Positions 18,515 through 25,995 of a stretch of 64,000 bases of DNA are shown piece after piece. Origin of the DNA: Nitrospirota bacterium (lineage in GTDB: Bacteria; Nitrospirota; Thermodesulfovibrionia; Thermodesulfovibrionales; JdFR-88); NCBI GenBank assembly GCA_021813405.1, contig JAKAKS010000022.1, forward strand, positions 246,375 to 310,374, read 5' to 3'. The notes under the pieces are model-generated. The model searched no databases, was not told where the DNA came from, and saw only the letters and a program-made list of their open reading frames with translations. Position numbers and translations under genes: made by a program. Positions within the stretch are counted from its first letter, which is position 1, and each line of letters starts with the position of its first letter.

Positions 18515-18539
18515 GGGGCATGGCGCAAGCCATAGCTCC
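18515..18539 (+). promoter_or_regulatory. stem-loop at the 5' end of the precursor transcript
   Basis: GGGGCATGGC, tetraloop GCAA (GNRA class), GCCAT, one bulged A, then GCTCC form a 10-bp stem with one G-U pair. It lies at or just after the predicted transcription start and 26 bases before the Shine-Dalgarno sequence of the precursor gene, so it could stabilise the message 5' end. Confidence 0.4.
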
Positions 18540-18575
18540 CTTGAGGGGGCATGTCTTTTCATTGAGGAGGGTGTA

Positions 18576-18680
18576 ATGAAAGGCAAAGGGCTCAAGGTGA
18601 TAAGCAAGGGGCTGAATCCGGCGGCGGCCGGACCGGACAATCCGTGTTGCATAGTCGGTTATCTCTTTTACGTGTGGTAA
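18576..18680 (+). CDS. putative RiPP precursor peptide, 34 residues
   Basis: A short gene with a very good Shine-Dalgarno sequence (GAGGAGG, 5 bases before the ATG). The peptide starts MKGKGLKVISKGLNPAAAG, a basic leader-like half, and ends PDNPCCIVGYLFYVW. It therefore has two adjacent cysteines (24, 25) and an aromatic tail with two Tyr, one Phe and a terminal Trp, which are plausible substrates for a radical SAM maturase. A SPASM radical SAM gene starts 48 bases downstream. Function is inferred from size, leader/core composition, ribosome site, operator and neighbour. The arrangement brings to mind the Geobacter 'geopeptide' systems, but identity was not checked. Confidence 0.65.
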   Translation: MKGKGLKVISKGLNPAAAGPDNPCCIVGYLFYVW

Positions 18681-18691
18681 AAAACCATTCC

Positions 18692-18715
18692 GGGGGAGGG
18701 GGCAATCCCTTCCCC
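18692..18715 (+). terminator. hairpin between precursor and maturase genes
   Basis: GGGGAGGG, loop GGCAAT, CCCTTCCCC pairs over about 8 bp with one bulged T. No U-run follows. Hairpins in this place commonly lower maturase expression relative to precursor through partial termination or processing; here that is inference. Confidence 0.4.
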
Positions 18716-18728
18716 GCCCTCTAAACCT

Positions 18729-20003
18729 ATGCAATTATCTCCATATGCAAAGATATTCCCATACAAAAAAGGCCATATACTGTACTCTGTGCTGACATCC
18801 GCGTCCGTTCTTGCTGACGCAAAAACGCTGAATAGAACGCTTGCCGGCAAAAACCGGCCGGCAGAGCTGAAATCCCTCATTGAACTGGGAATAATCACTT
18901 CATCTTCAGAGCTGGACAGGCATTTGGCTTCTTCAATTATCGCAAACAGGGTCCGGAACTCAAATACGTTGCGGGCTGTAGTAGCCATGAACCTGGACTG
19001 CAACCTGGCATGTCCGTACTGTTTTGAGAAGGGGGTAAAGGGGGGAAACCTTTATATGGACCGGCGGACGGCAGGCCAGCTAATCGATTTTCTTTTAAAA
19101 AGACTTTCCGGCATTAAAATTCTGTCCGTAGATTTTTACGGCGGAGAGCCGCTTTTGAGCCTTGAGCTTATCAAGGAGATAGCGGCCCGGCTTCAAACAG
19201 AATGCGGCCGCCGGGGCGTGGGCTTCGTGTTCAGCATGACATCAAACTGCACCCTGCTTACCCCGAAGGCAGCAGAATCCCTGCTGCCGCTGGGTTTCAA
19301 GTCCGTTCGCGTTACAGTTAACGGCCCCAGGGAAATACATGACGGTATGAGGCCTTTTAAAGACGGGGCCGGCAGCTTCGATATCATAATGAGCAACCTG
19401 AAGGCCGCGGCAGGCAAGATAGCCATTGCTGTTACCGGCAGTTATACAAAGGACAATTACCGCTATTTCCCGCCCTTGCTGGACCAGATGAAAAAAGAAG
19501 GGCTTACTCCTGACAAGGTGGCGGCCGTACGGTTTGAACCCGTGCTGGCCAGCCAGAGCGATTGCGCAGGCGCCTGCGCGGCCCCGGACGAGCCATGGGT
19601 GGCCGGTGCCACCATCTTTCTAAGAAACAAGATGCTCAAAAAAGGATACAAGGCGCTGCGGACCAGGCCTTCGCCCTGCTCTGCCCATTTCAAAAACAAT
19701 CTGGTAATCAACTGGGATGGGGGGCTTTACAGGTGCCCGGGATTCCTGGGCAACCTGCGTTTCCAGAGCGGGTCGCTTACGGAGGGGCCAACCGCCTTTA
19801 TAAACAAACATTACCTGGGGGCCTGGAGGAATAAAAAATGCCTGCATTGCCAATACCTGCCCCTGTGTTTCGGAGGCTGTAAGTACATGAGATATTTCCG
19901 GACAGGTGACATAAAAGATGTCGAATGCAGGAAGGAATTTTTCAATGCCGCGCTGGAAGGGCTTGTGAAGCAGGAAGTCAGGTATCCGGGGAGGCTTATT
20001 TAA
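18729..20003 (+). CDS. radical SAM/SPASM peptide maturase
   Basis: 424 residues. An N-terminal region of about 80 residues (SPYAKIFPYKKGHILYSVLTS and following) looks like the peptide-recognition extension of RiPP maturases. The radical SAM barrel carries CNLACPYC (Cys91, 95, 98) for the SAM-bound 4Fe-4S cluster, and a YGGEPLLS motif near 140. The C-terminal SPASM domain shows C-x(n)-GGLYRC, then CLHCQYLPLCFGGC, then a final Cys in DVEC, i.e. the full seven-Cys pattern for two auxiliary clusters. It should install a radical-derived crosslink or thioether in the upstream 34-residue peptide. No transporter or protease gene lies beside it. The start ATG lacks a Shine-Dalgarno sequence. Confidence 0.85.
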   Translation: MQLSPYAKIFPYKKGHILYSVLTSASVLADAKTLNRTLAGKNRPAELKSLIELGIITSSSELDRHLASSIIANRVRNSNTLRAVVAMNLDCNLACPYCFEKGVKGGNLYMDRRTAGQLIDFLLKRLSGIKILSVDFYGGEPLLSLELIKEIAARLQTECGRRGVGFVFSMTSNCTLLTPKAAESLLPLGFKSVRVTVNGPREIHDGMRPFKDGAGSFDIIMSNLKAAAGKIAIAVTGSYTKDNYRYFPPLLDQMKKEGLTPDKVAAVRFEPVLASQSDCAGACAAPDEPWVAGATIFLRNKMLKKGYKALRTRPSPCSAHFKNNLVINWDGGLYRCPGFLGNLRFQSGSLTEGPTAFINKHYLGAWRNKKCLHCQYLPLCFGGCKYMRYFRTGDIKDVECRKEFFNAALEGLVKQEVRYPGRLI

Positions 20004-20030
20004 AAATCTGCAGCCTCCCCGGAGTTGAAC

Positions 20031-20417
20031 TCACGCGTTTTTTACCGCCTTTTCAAGCTCCGCCTGCACCTTCCTGGCAAGACCCTCCAGGGCCGGGTTC
20101 TTCACCGCCTGCATAGAGGCTATCGGGTCGATTGCGGCTATTTCAACATCCTTGTCCCCATGCTCCTGAACTATGACGTTGCAGGGCAGCATCGTTCCAA
20201 TCTTGTCTTCAGCCTGAAGGGCCTGGTATGCCGCCTGCGGCTTGCACGCCCCCAGTATCCTGTATTTCCTGAAATCAACGCCTATCTTCTCCTTAAGCGT
20301 CTTTTGCACGTCTATCTCGGTTATTATCCCGAAGCCCTCCTGCTTGAGGGAAGCCTTTATCCTCTCAATTGCCTCTTCAAAGGTCGTTTGCAGCCGTCTG
20401 CTGAAATAATATCCCAT
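20031..20417 (-). CDS. DUF302 domain protein
   Basis: 128 residues, almost entirely one DUF302 domain: MGYYFSRRLQTTFEEAIERIKASL, GFGIITEIDVQKTLKEKIGVD, and the conserved YRILGACKPQAAYQALQAEDKIGTMLPCNVIVQE. The two cysteines (GACKP and LPCNV) are typical. The family is widespread, often beside redox or metal genes, and has no established function; it forms a small beta-alpha fold dimer. AAAGGAGG stands 9 bases before the ATG. It converges with the radical SAM maturase. Confidence 0.9.
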   Translation of the reverse strand: MGYYFSRRLQTTFEEAIERIKASLKQEGFGIITEIDVQKTLKEKIGVDFRKYRILGACKPQAAYQALQAEDKIGTMLPCNVIVQEHGDKDVEIAAIDPIASMQAVKNPALEGLARKVQAELEKAVKNA

Positions 20418-20537
20418 CTGGGTTTTCCTCCTTTCGCCTATTATAAGCGCTATTTCCCCGGACGGGAAGCATAAACAAGGAGCGGGCCTCTTACCGCTCC
20501 GTGATAATCTTAAGTTAAGCGGAGGTGAGAATATTTC

Positions 20538-21068
20538 ATGGAAACGGAAGAAGCCAAGCTGGAGAAGGCTGTCTTTGCGGGCGGCTGTTTCTGGTGCATG
20601 GTGTCGCCATTCGATAAGATAAAGGGTGTAAAGGCGGTGATTTCAGGCTATACCGGAGGACACACTGAAAACCCCACTTACGAAGAGGTCTCTTCGGGCA
20701 AAACTGGTCATTTTGAGGCAGTGGAGATCACGTTCAACCCCGAAGAGGTCTCATATCAACAGTTGCTGGACGTTTTCTGGGGGGTGATAGACCCCACCGA
20801 TTCCGGCGGGCAGTTTGTGGACCGGGGTACACAGTACAGTACAGCTGTCTTCTACGCTACACCGCAGCAGAAAGCCCTTGCTGAACAGGCGAAGGAAGCC
20901 CTGCAGAATTCCGGACGGTTTAAAACCCGTATAGTCACGCAGGTGCTGCCAGCAGGCAGATTTTACAGGGCGGAGGAATACCATCAGGATTATTACAAAA
21001 AAAATCCCCTCCTTTACGGTTTTTATTACTCCGGCTCCGGGCGGGGCAAGGCAGGAAAGAAGGAGTGA
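20538..21068 (+). CDS. msrA: peptide methionine-(S)-sulfoxide reductase
   Basis: 176 residues. MsrA reduces the S epimer of methionine sulfoxide in proteins. The active-site motif GGCFWCM (nucleophilic Cys in GCFWC) lies near residue 19, followed by [29 protein letters not shown] and AEEYHQDYY, all signatures of the family. No typical resolving Cys is seen at the C-terminus, so recycling may use a different route. There is no signal peptide, so it is cytoplasmic. GGAGGTGAG precedes the ATG. It is directly followed by msrB. Confidence 0.95.
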   Translation: METEEAKLEKAVFAGGCFWCMVSPFDKIKGVKAVISGYTGGHTENPTYEEVSSGKTGHFEAVEITFNPEEVSYQQLLDVFWGVIDPTDSGGQFVDRGTQYSTAVFYATPQQKALAEQAKEALQNSGRFKTRIVTQVLPAGRFYRAEEYHQDYYKKNPLLYGFYYSGSGRGKAGKKE

Positions 21069-21070
21069 CC

Positions 21071-21517
21071 ATGGGAAAATCATCCGGGGAACTTAAAAAA
21101 AAGCTTACGCCGCTTCAGTATAAAGTAACGCAGCAATGCGGCACGGAGCCGCCCTTCATGAACGAGTTCTGGGCCAGCAAGCGGGAAGGCATTTACGTGG
21201 ACATCGTATCGGGTGAGCCTCTTTTCAGTTCCGTTGACAAGTACGACTCCGGCACCGGCTGGCCCAGTTTCACAAAACCGCTTGACTACGGCAACATAAT
21301 CGAGAATGCAGAAGAGGGCCCGATTGGAAGGACCGAGGTTGAAAGCAGGCAGGGCGGTTCCCATCTGGGGCACGTCTTTAACGACGGCCCCGCCCCAGCG
21401 GGCCTGCGCTACTGCATAAATTCCGCCGCGCTGCGGTTCATACCCAAAGAGGATCTTGAAAAAGAGGGCTACGGCCAATATCTGAAGCTTTTTGGCGGAC
21501 AGGCCAAAAAGAAATAA
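21071..21517 (+). CDS. msrB: peptide methionine-(R)-sulfoxide reductase
   Basis: 148 residues from the ATG at 21071, with AAGGAG overlapping the msrA stop. MsrB reduces the R epimer. The catalytic Cys is in [11 protein letters not shown], with [13 protein letters not shown] and [11 protein letters not shown] as family blocks. The paired CxxC zinc sites of the E. coli enzyme are absent ([13 protein letters not shown] replaces the first), so it is the zinc-free type. With msrA it gives full repair of oxidised methionine. Confidence 0.95.
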   Translation: MGKSSGELKKKLTPLQYKVTQQCGTEPPFMNEFWASKREGIYVDIVSGEPLFSSVDKYDSGTGWPSFTKPLDYGNIIENAEEGPIGRTEVESRQGGSHLGHVFNDGPAPAGLRYCINSAALRFIPKEDLEKEGYGQYLKLFGGQAKKK

Positions 21518-21522
21518 ACCTG

Positions 21523-21528
21523 TATAAT
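21523..21528 (+). promoter_or_regulatory. -10 hexamer before the DUF202 gene
   Basis: A perfect TATAAT ends 7 bases before the ATG at 21536. It overlaps another ATG at 21527, so if it is a promoter the true start is 21536. Confidence 0.35.
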
Positions 21529-21535
21529 GGGGCGT

Positions 21536-22000
21536 ATGGCGGAGAAGGGGACTGGGCAGCCTGAAGCAGTGCAAAAAGCCATGCACCGCCGCGTGCATAT
21601 GGCCAACGAGCGTACCTTTCTGGCCTGGATACGCACAAGCATCGGCTTAATGGCCTTCGGTTTTGTGGTGGAACGGTTTGCCCTTTTCATGAAACAGCTA
21701 TCGTACTATTCCGAAAAGCTGGGGGTGCCGCTCAAAAAAAGTGGAAACGCGCCTGTTACCGCCGCCATACTTCACCCGCAGTCCGGATATTCTTTTGCGC
21801 TGGGGATTTTTCTTGTGGGGCTTGGCACTCTTCTGGCGGCGCTGGCATTTGTAAAATACAAAAGGACGCAAAAGCAGATAGAGGAAGACTCTTACGAGCC
21901 ATCGGTTTCACTGGACGTAATCATGACTGCGGCGGTATTGGCGGCCGGGCTTTTCCTGCTTGTATATCTTGTCCGCAGTTCAGGGGCGTTTATTTCCTGA
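21536..22000 (+). CDS. DUF202 (YidH-like) membrane protein
   Basis: About 154 residues. The conserved DUF202 N-terminus ANERTFLAWIRTSIGLMAFGFVVERFALF is followed by a non-helical stretch and two further transmembrane helices (about 85-105 and 128-150). YidH/YidG-type proteins are inner-membrane proteins of unknown function. The ATG at 21527 would add three residues but overlaps the -10-like TATAAT, so 21536 is preferred. It is convergent with a small lipoprotein gene across a shared hairpin. Confidence 0.85.
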   Translation: MAEKGTGQPEAVQKAMHRRVHMANERTFLAWIRTSIGLMAFGFVVERFALFMKQLSYYSEKLGVPLKKSGNAPVTAAILHPQSGYSFALGIFLVGLGTLLAALAFVKYKRTQKQIEEDSYEPSVSLDVIMTAAVLAAGLFLLVYLVRSSGAFIS

Positions 22001-22014
22001 AAAAGGAAAAACAA

Positions 22015-22046
22015 GGGGAGGTAATAAAAGCGCCTCCCCATTTTTT
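22015..22046 (+). terminator. rho-independent terminator after the DUF202 gene
   Basis: GGGGAGG, an 11-base loop and CCTCCCC are followed by ATTTTTT. It stands between convergent genes; the opposite side is A-rich in the plus strand, so it may serve both directions. Confidence 0.75.
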
Positions 22047-22064
22047 AATCCAGATTTTGTGCAA

Positions 22065-22247
22065 TTATTGAGCGGCAGGAGCGTTGGTGGCCGCCGGTGC
22101 ATTAGTAGCCGCCGGTGCGTTGGTGGCCGGAGCCGCCGGAGCCGCAGGCGCTGCCGGAGCCGGAGTCTCTTCAGTCTTCTTCTGGCAGCCAACTGCCACG
22201 AGAGAGACCAGCGCCAAAGCGCAAGCCAAGCTGATGAGCTTTTTCAT
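22065..22247 (-). CDS. small Ala/Pro/Asn/Thr-repeat lipoprotein
   Basis: 60 residues. The signal peptide ends in a good lipobox (VAVGC, Cys21), and the mature part QKKTEETPAPAAPAAPAAPA runs into tandem NAPAAT repeats. The mature chain is disordered and very short. Similar entericidin-like or AP-rich mini-lipoproteins occur widely without known function. A GGGGGG ribosome site precedes the ATG, and the open frame ends just before the terminator. Confidence 0.75.
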   Translation of the reverse strand: MKKLISLACALALVSLVAVGCQKKTEETPAPAAPAAPAAPATNAPAATNAPAATNAPAAQ

Positions 22248-22415
22248 TTACAGTAACCCCCCTTTCTTTTTTGGAGTAATTATTATTCGATGTGCTGTTT
22301 TATCATATTTAGGCTTAAATTACAAGAGTTTTATGAAAAATTTTACTTTTTTGCCCGGCATGTTTTATTATCTCAGTTTATTCCCCGGACAAAAAATGAG
22401 GTTTGAAAGACTGAT

Positions 22416-24416
22416 TTGATATTTATTTCAGGCTTGTGTCTTTTCGCCTTGGCGACGGGCCTTGCGGCCGTGGCCCCGGAAAGGTCTTTAAGGTATACAT
22501 ATCTTCTCATGTTTGTTGGGGCCGTCTTTGCGGGCGCGGGCTCTGTGCTTGCCGTTTACGCCCCGCCCACGGCAATCTGCGTCTCTTCCATAATAGAGTA
22601 CATCCCGGTATCGTTTGCGGCGGGGCCGCTGTCGGGCTTCTTCGGCCTGGTGCTCTCCGCGATTGCCGCTCCTGTTTCACTTTACAGCGCAGGCTACTGC
22701 CCGCAGGGGCGCACGAAGGCCGTCCTTTACGGGCTGTTCGTCCTCAGCCTGTATGCGCTTTTCTATTCGGCCGATGCGGTTTCTTTCATAATCGCCTGGG
22801 AGGCGATGAGCATATTTTCCTACTTCCTTGTCATATCGCATACGGAAGATCAGGAGTCCGGCAGGGCAGGCCTGGTGTATTCCGTAATGACGCACGCAGG
22901 CACGGCCCTTATCCTGGCCGCCTTCTTTGCGGCCTATGCCGTAACAGGCAGATTTGATTTCGACGGAATGCGCGTGGGGCTTGCGGGCAGCCCGGAGTGG
23001 ATAAGGTCCGTTATCTTCTGCCTCTCGTTTTTAGGCTTCGGGATGAAGGCGGCCATTATCCCGCTTCACCTTTGGCTGCCCAGGGCCCATCCGGCCGCCC
23101 CTTCCAATGTGTCTGCGCTGATGTCCGGCATTATGGTTAAGGCCGGGATTTACGGCATGCTGCTAATGGGGTTCTACGTGCTTGGCGCAAACGTAGCGTG
23201 GTGGGGGATGGTAATACTGGTGACGGGCATAATATGCAGCGTGCTTGGCGTGCTGTATGTGCTGATGGAGCACGACATAAAACGGCTGCTTGCCTACAGC
23301 AGCGTGGAAAATATCGGGATAATACTTCTTGGCATGGGGGCCTCGGCGCTTTTTGCATCGGCCGGCATGCGCGCGCTTGCCGGGCTGGCGCTTGCCGCCG
23401 CAATGTTCCACGTGCTTAACCATGCAATGTTCAAGGGCCTCCTCTTTATGGGGGCGGGGGCGGTGCACAAGGCAACGCATACCAGGAACATGGAGGAGAT
23501 GGGCGGCCTTTTAAAGCGGATGCCCTATACCGGGCTGTTCTTTCTGATAGGCTGTGTTTCCATATCGGCGTTGCCTCCTTTTAACGGGTTTTCAAGCGAA
23601 TGGCTTACATTCCAGTCGCTTATACTGGGCAGCCAAACGCCGCGGATTTACATGGAGCTGGCAACACTTCTGGGTGGCGCGGCGCTGGCGCTTACGGGCG
23701 GCCTTGCAGCTGCTTCTTTCATAAAGGCCTTCGGCATACCATTTCTGGGCCAGCCAAGGAGCGCCAAGGCTGAAAACGCTGATGAAAGCAACCGTCCGAT
23801 GATCCTGGCCATGGGTATAGCGGCGGCGGCCTGCCTGGCGCTGGGCCTTTTCCCAAGCGGCGTGCTGGGGCTCATATCAAAAATACCTTTGAGCGGGCTG
23901 GACCAGGTATCAAAAGCAGGCGTGTATCCCGGGATGGCTACGCGTGCTCTTTTATCGCCTGTAAACGTGGCGGGCGGGTTCGCCCAGATCCAGCCGGCTG
24001 GCATCCTGGCGTTCATGCTTGCCGGGCTTGCGGCGCTTCTGGTGTTCCTGAAGATATTCTGGAGGCGGCCAAAGACGGTTTACCGCGACTCATGGGACTG
24101 CGGTATGCAGGCCCTTACCCCCAGGATGCAGTACACGGCCACAGCGTTTTCAAAACCGGTGAGGGTGGTATTTAAAAACATATATATGCCGAAAAAAGAG
24201 GTAAGCACGGTTTATGCCTTAAAACCCTTTTTTGTTTCCAGTATGGCTTATAAATCGCAGATAAGGCCTTTTTTTGAGGAGTTCCTTTACAGGCCTGCCC
24301 TGAAGGCGTTTGATAAACTGGCCATGTCCGCCAAAAGGCTCCAGTCCGGCAGCCTTCAGCTTTACCTGGGTTATATGCTTTTGACACTCCTTGCAATGCT
24401 GGTGCTGTGGGCATGA
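22416..24416 (+). CDS. hyfB: HyfB-like antiporter-type subunit of an Ehr complex
   Basis: 666 residues, at least 14 transmembrane helices, of the NuoL/NuoM/MrpA family. The antiporter core shows a glutamate-bearing helix (IAWEAMSIFSYFLV), the broken-helix lysine region GFGMKAAIIPLHLWLPRAHPAAPSNVSALMSG, and EHDIKRLLAYSSVENIGII, all diagnostic of ion-translocating subunits. The HyfB-type C-terminus includes DSWDCGMQALTPRMQYTATAFSKP. The start is a TTG at 22416; other in-frame starts are possible. It is the first gene of a six-gene operon and overlaps the next gene by 4 bases (ATGA). Confidence 0.85.
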   Translation: MIFISGLCLFALATGLAAVAPERSLRYTYLLMFVGAVFAGAGSVLAVYAPPTAICVSSIIEYIPVSFAAGPLSGFFGLVLSAIAAPVSLYSAGYCPQGRTKAVLYGLFVLSLYALFYSADAVSFIIAWEAMSIFSYFLVISHTEDQESGRAGLVYSVMTHAGTALILAAFFAAYAVTGRFDFDGMRVGLAGSPEWIRSVIFCLSFLGFGMKAAIIPLHLWLPRAHPAAPSNVSALMSGIMVKAGIYGMLLMGFYVLGANVAWWGMVILVTGIICSVLGVLYVLMEHDIKRLLAYSSVENIGIILLGMGASALFASAGMRALAGLALAAAMFHVLNHAMFKGLLFMGAGAVHKATHTRNMEEMGGLLKRMPYTGLFFLIGCVSISALPPFNGFSSEWLTFQSLILGSQTPRIYMELATLLGGAALALTGGLAAASFIKAFGIPFLGQPRSAKAENADESNRPMILAMGIAAAACLALGLFPSGVLGLISKIPLSGLDQVSKAGVYPGMATRALLSPVNVAGGFAQIQPAGILAFMLAGLAALLVFLKIFWRRPKTVYRDSWDCGMQALTPRMQYTATAFSKPVRVVFKNIYMPKKEVSTVYALKPFFVSSMAYKSQIRPFFEEFLYRPALKAFDKLAMSAKRLQSGSLQLYLGYMLLTLLAMLVLWA

Positions 24417-25321
24417 TATTCAATAATTTCCAGTTCCTGATAATAGTACTTCTTTCGCCGCTTGTGCAGGGGATAATAAAAAAGCTGAAGGCGCTTGGGC
24501 AGGGCAGGGTTGGGGCCGGGATATTCCAGCCCTATCTGGACCTGATAAGGCTTTTCAGGAAAGGGATGGTCATCTCCAAAACGGCCTCGCGCGTCTTCCA
24601 TGCCGCCCCTTTTGTGGTTTTTCTGTCCACCCTGGCGGCCTGCGCACTGGTGCCGGTAATAAGCGCCAATGCGGAGGTTTTTGGCCTTGGCGATGTTATA
24701 GCGCTGTTTTATACGCTTGCCCTCGGCAGGTTTTTTCTGGTACTGGCGGGGCTGGATGCCGGTACGGCCTTTGGCGGAGAGGGGTCCAGCCGTGAGGCGA
24801 TGGTGGCCATACTTGTTGAGCCGATGATAATGCTGGCGGTCTTCACGGCGGCCGTTGCCGGGCATTCCACATCGGCGGCCCAGCTTGCCAGCAACCCGCA
24901 TATATACAGCTCCCCGGCGTATGTGCTGGCCTTTTGCGCGTTCTATGTGGCCCTTATCGCGGAGACTGGCAGGATACCCGTGGACAATCCGGACACGCAT
25001 CTGGAGCTTACGATGATACACGAGGGGATGGTCCTTGAATATTCAGGCGGATATCTTGCGCTTCTGGAGTGGGCGCACTGGATGAAACAGATGCTCCTCT
25101 TTACGCTGGCCGCGGACCTGTTTTTCCCTTTCGGCATCGGGATGGATCCCGTGCGGGCCTTTGTGCTTTACTCGGTCAAGATGGCGGTGCTGGGCGCGGC
25201 CCTTGCGCTTACGGAAACAAGCCGGGCGAAGCTGCGGATATTCCAGTTGCCCTCGCTTCTGGGCGGGGCGTTCGTGCTTGCGCTTTTATCCATCATTTCG
25301 GTAATAGCGCTGCAGAGGTAA
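24413..25321 (+). CDS. hyfC: HyfC/NuoH-like membrane subunit
   Basis: 302 residues, about eight transmembrane helices, NuoH/HycD family. This subunit connects the peripheral redox arm to the membrane arm. Conserved blocks are ARPYxDL-like FQPYLDLIRLFRKG, ALGRFFLVLAGLDAGTAFGGEGSSREAM, and the acidic loop AETGRIPVDNPDTHLELTMIHEGM near the quinone/hydrogenase interface. The ATG overlaps the hyfB stop, so translation is probably coupled. Confidence 0.88.
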   Translation: MIFNNFQFLIIVLLSPLVQGIIKKLKALGQGRVGAGIFQPYLDLIRLFRKGMVISKTASRVFHAAPFVVFLSTLAACALVPVISANAEVFGLGDVIALFYTLALGRFFLVLAGLDAGTAFGGEGSSREAMVAILVEPMIMLAVFTAAVAGHSTSAAQLASNPHIYSSPAYVLAFCAFYVALIAETGRIPVDNPDTHLELTMIHEGMVLEYSGGYLALLEWAHWMKQMLLFTLAADLFFPFGIGMDPVRAFVLYSVKMAVLGAALALTETSRAKLRIFQLPSLLGGAFVLALLSIISVIALQR

Positions 25322-25325
25322 GGGC

Positions 25326-25988
25326 ATGCTGGCAAAATGGATAGGCCTTTTTTCAGTTATCGATTTTATTTCCGCGGGGATGCTTGTAAGCGTGGTGGCC
25401 ATGAACTCGCTTAAAAGAATAGACGGCTGCATAAAGGCGTACGCGGCCAATTCATGGCTTCTGGCTTCGATGATGGGCGCGTCCGCCGTGTATCTTTCCG
25501 AGCCTCACCTTTACGCTGCCGCCTTCTATACCATAGCCGTTAAATGCATAGGAATACCCTATGTGCTAAAGAGGGTAGCAAAGGAGCTCAAGGTAACCAG
25601 GGAGACGGACCCGTACGTAAGCGGCCCCGTTTCCACCATGGCCTCTTTCGCGCTTGTTGGCATAGTGTACTCCGCCCTGTCCCGTGGCATATCGGTGACC
25701 GGCTTTGCCCAGAATTCGCTGGAAGTGGCCGTATCCATAATACTTGTAAGCCTGTTTACGATGATGATACGCAAAAAGGCCATTACCCAGGTTATAGGGC
25801 TTCTTTTTATGGAAAACGGGCTGTTTCTGGCCGGATTTTCCCTGACCAGGGGGATGCCCACGCTGGTTGAGCTTGGCGTGCTTTTCGACCTGTTCATGGG
25901 GGTTTTGATATTGGGTGTTTTCCTCTCGCAAATAAAAAAGACTTTTGTAAGCGTGGACCTGGACCGGCTTACAAACCTGAAGGGATAA
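25326..25988 (+). CDS. hyfE: HyfE-like membrane subunit (NuoK-related)
   Basis: 220 residues with about six transmembrane helices. HyfE subunits are NuoK-like with extra N-terminal helices; the C-terminal half (QVIGLLFMENGLFLAGFSL, ELGVLFDLFMGVLILGVFLSQI) has the conserved Glu in a helix (MENG) and another in ELG. It starts 4 bases after hyfC and is followed by hyfF after 7 bases. It should help form the ion channel of the complex. Confidence 0.82.
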   Translation: MLAKWIGLFSVIDFISAGMLVSVVAMNSLKRIDGCIKAYAANSWLLASMMGASAVYLSEPHLYAAAFYTIAVKCIGIPYVLKRVAKELKVTRETDPYVSGPVSTMASFALVGIVYSALSRGISVTGFAQNSLEVAVSIILVSLFTMMIRKKAITQVIGLLFMENGLFLAGFSLTRGMPTLVELGVLFDLFMGVLILGVFLSQIKKTFVSVDLDRLTNLKG

Positions 25989-25995
25989 GGCCAAG

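Noticed and set aside
22084..22419. 111-codon plus-strand frame rich in Val/Ala/Gly
   Set aside because: It is the reverse of the small lipoprotein's NAPAAT repeats and runs through the divergent promoter region.
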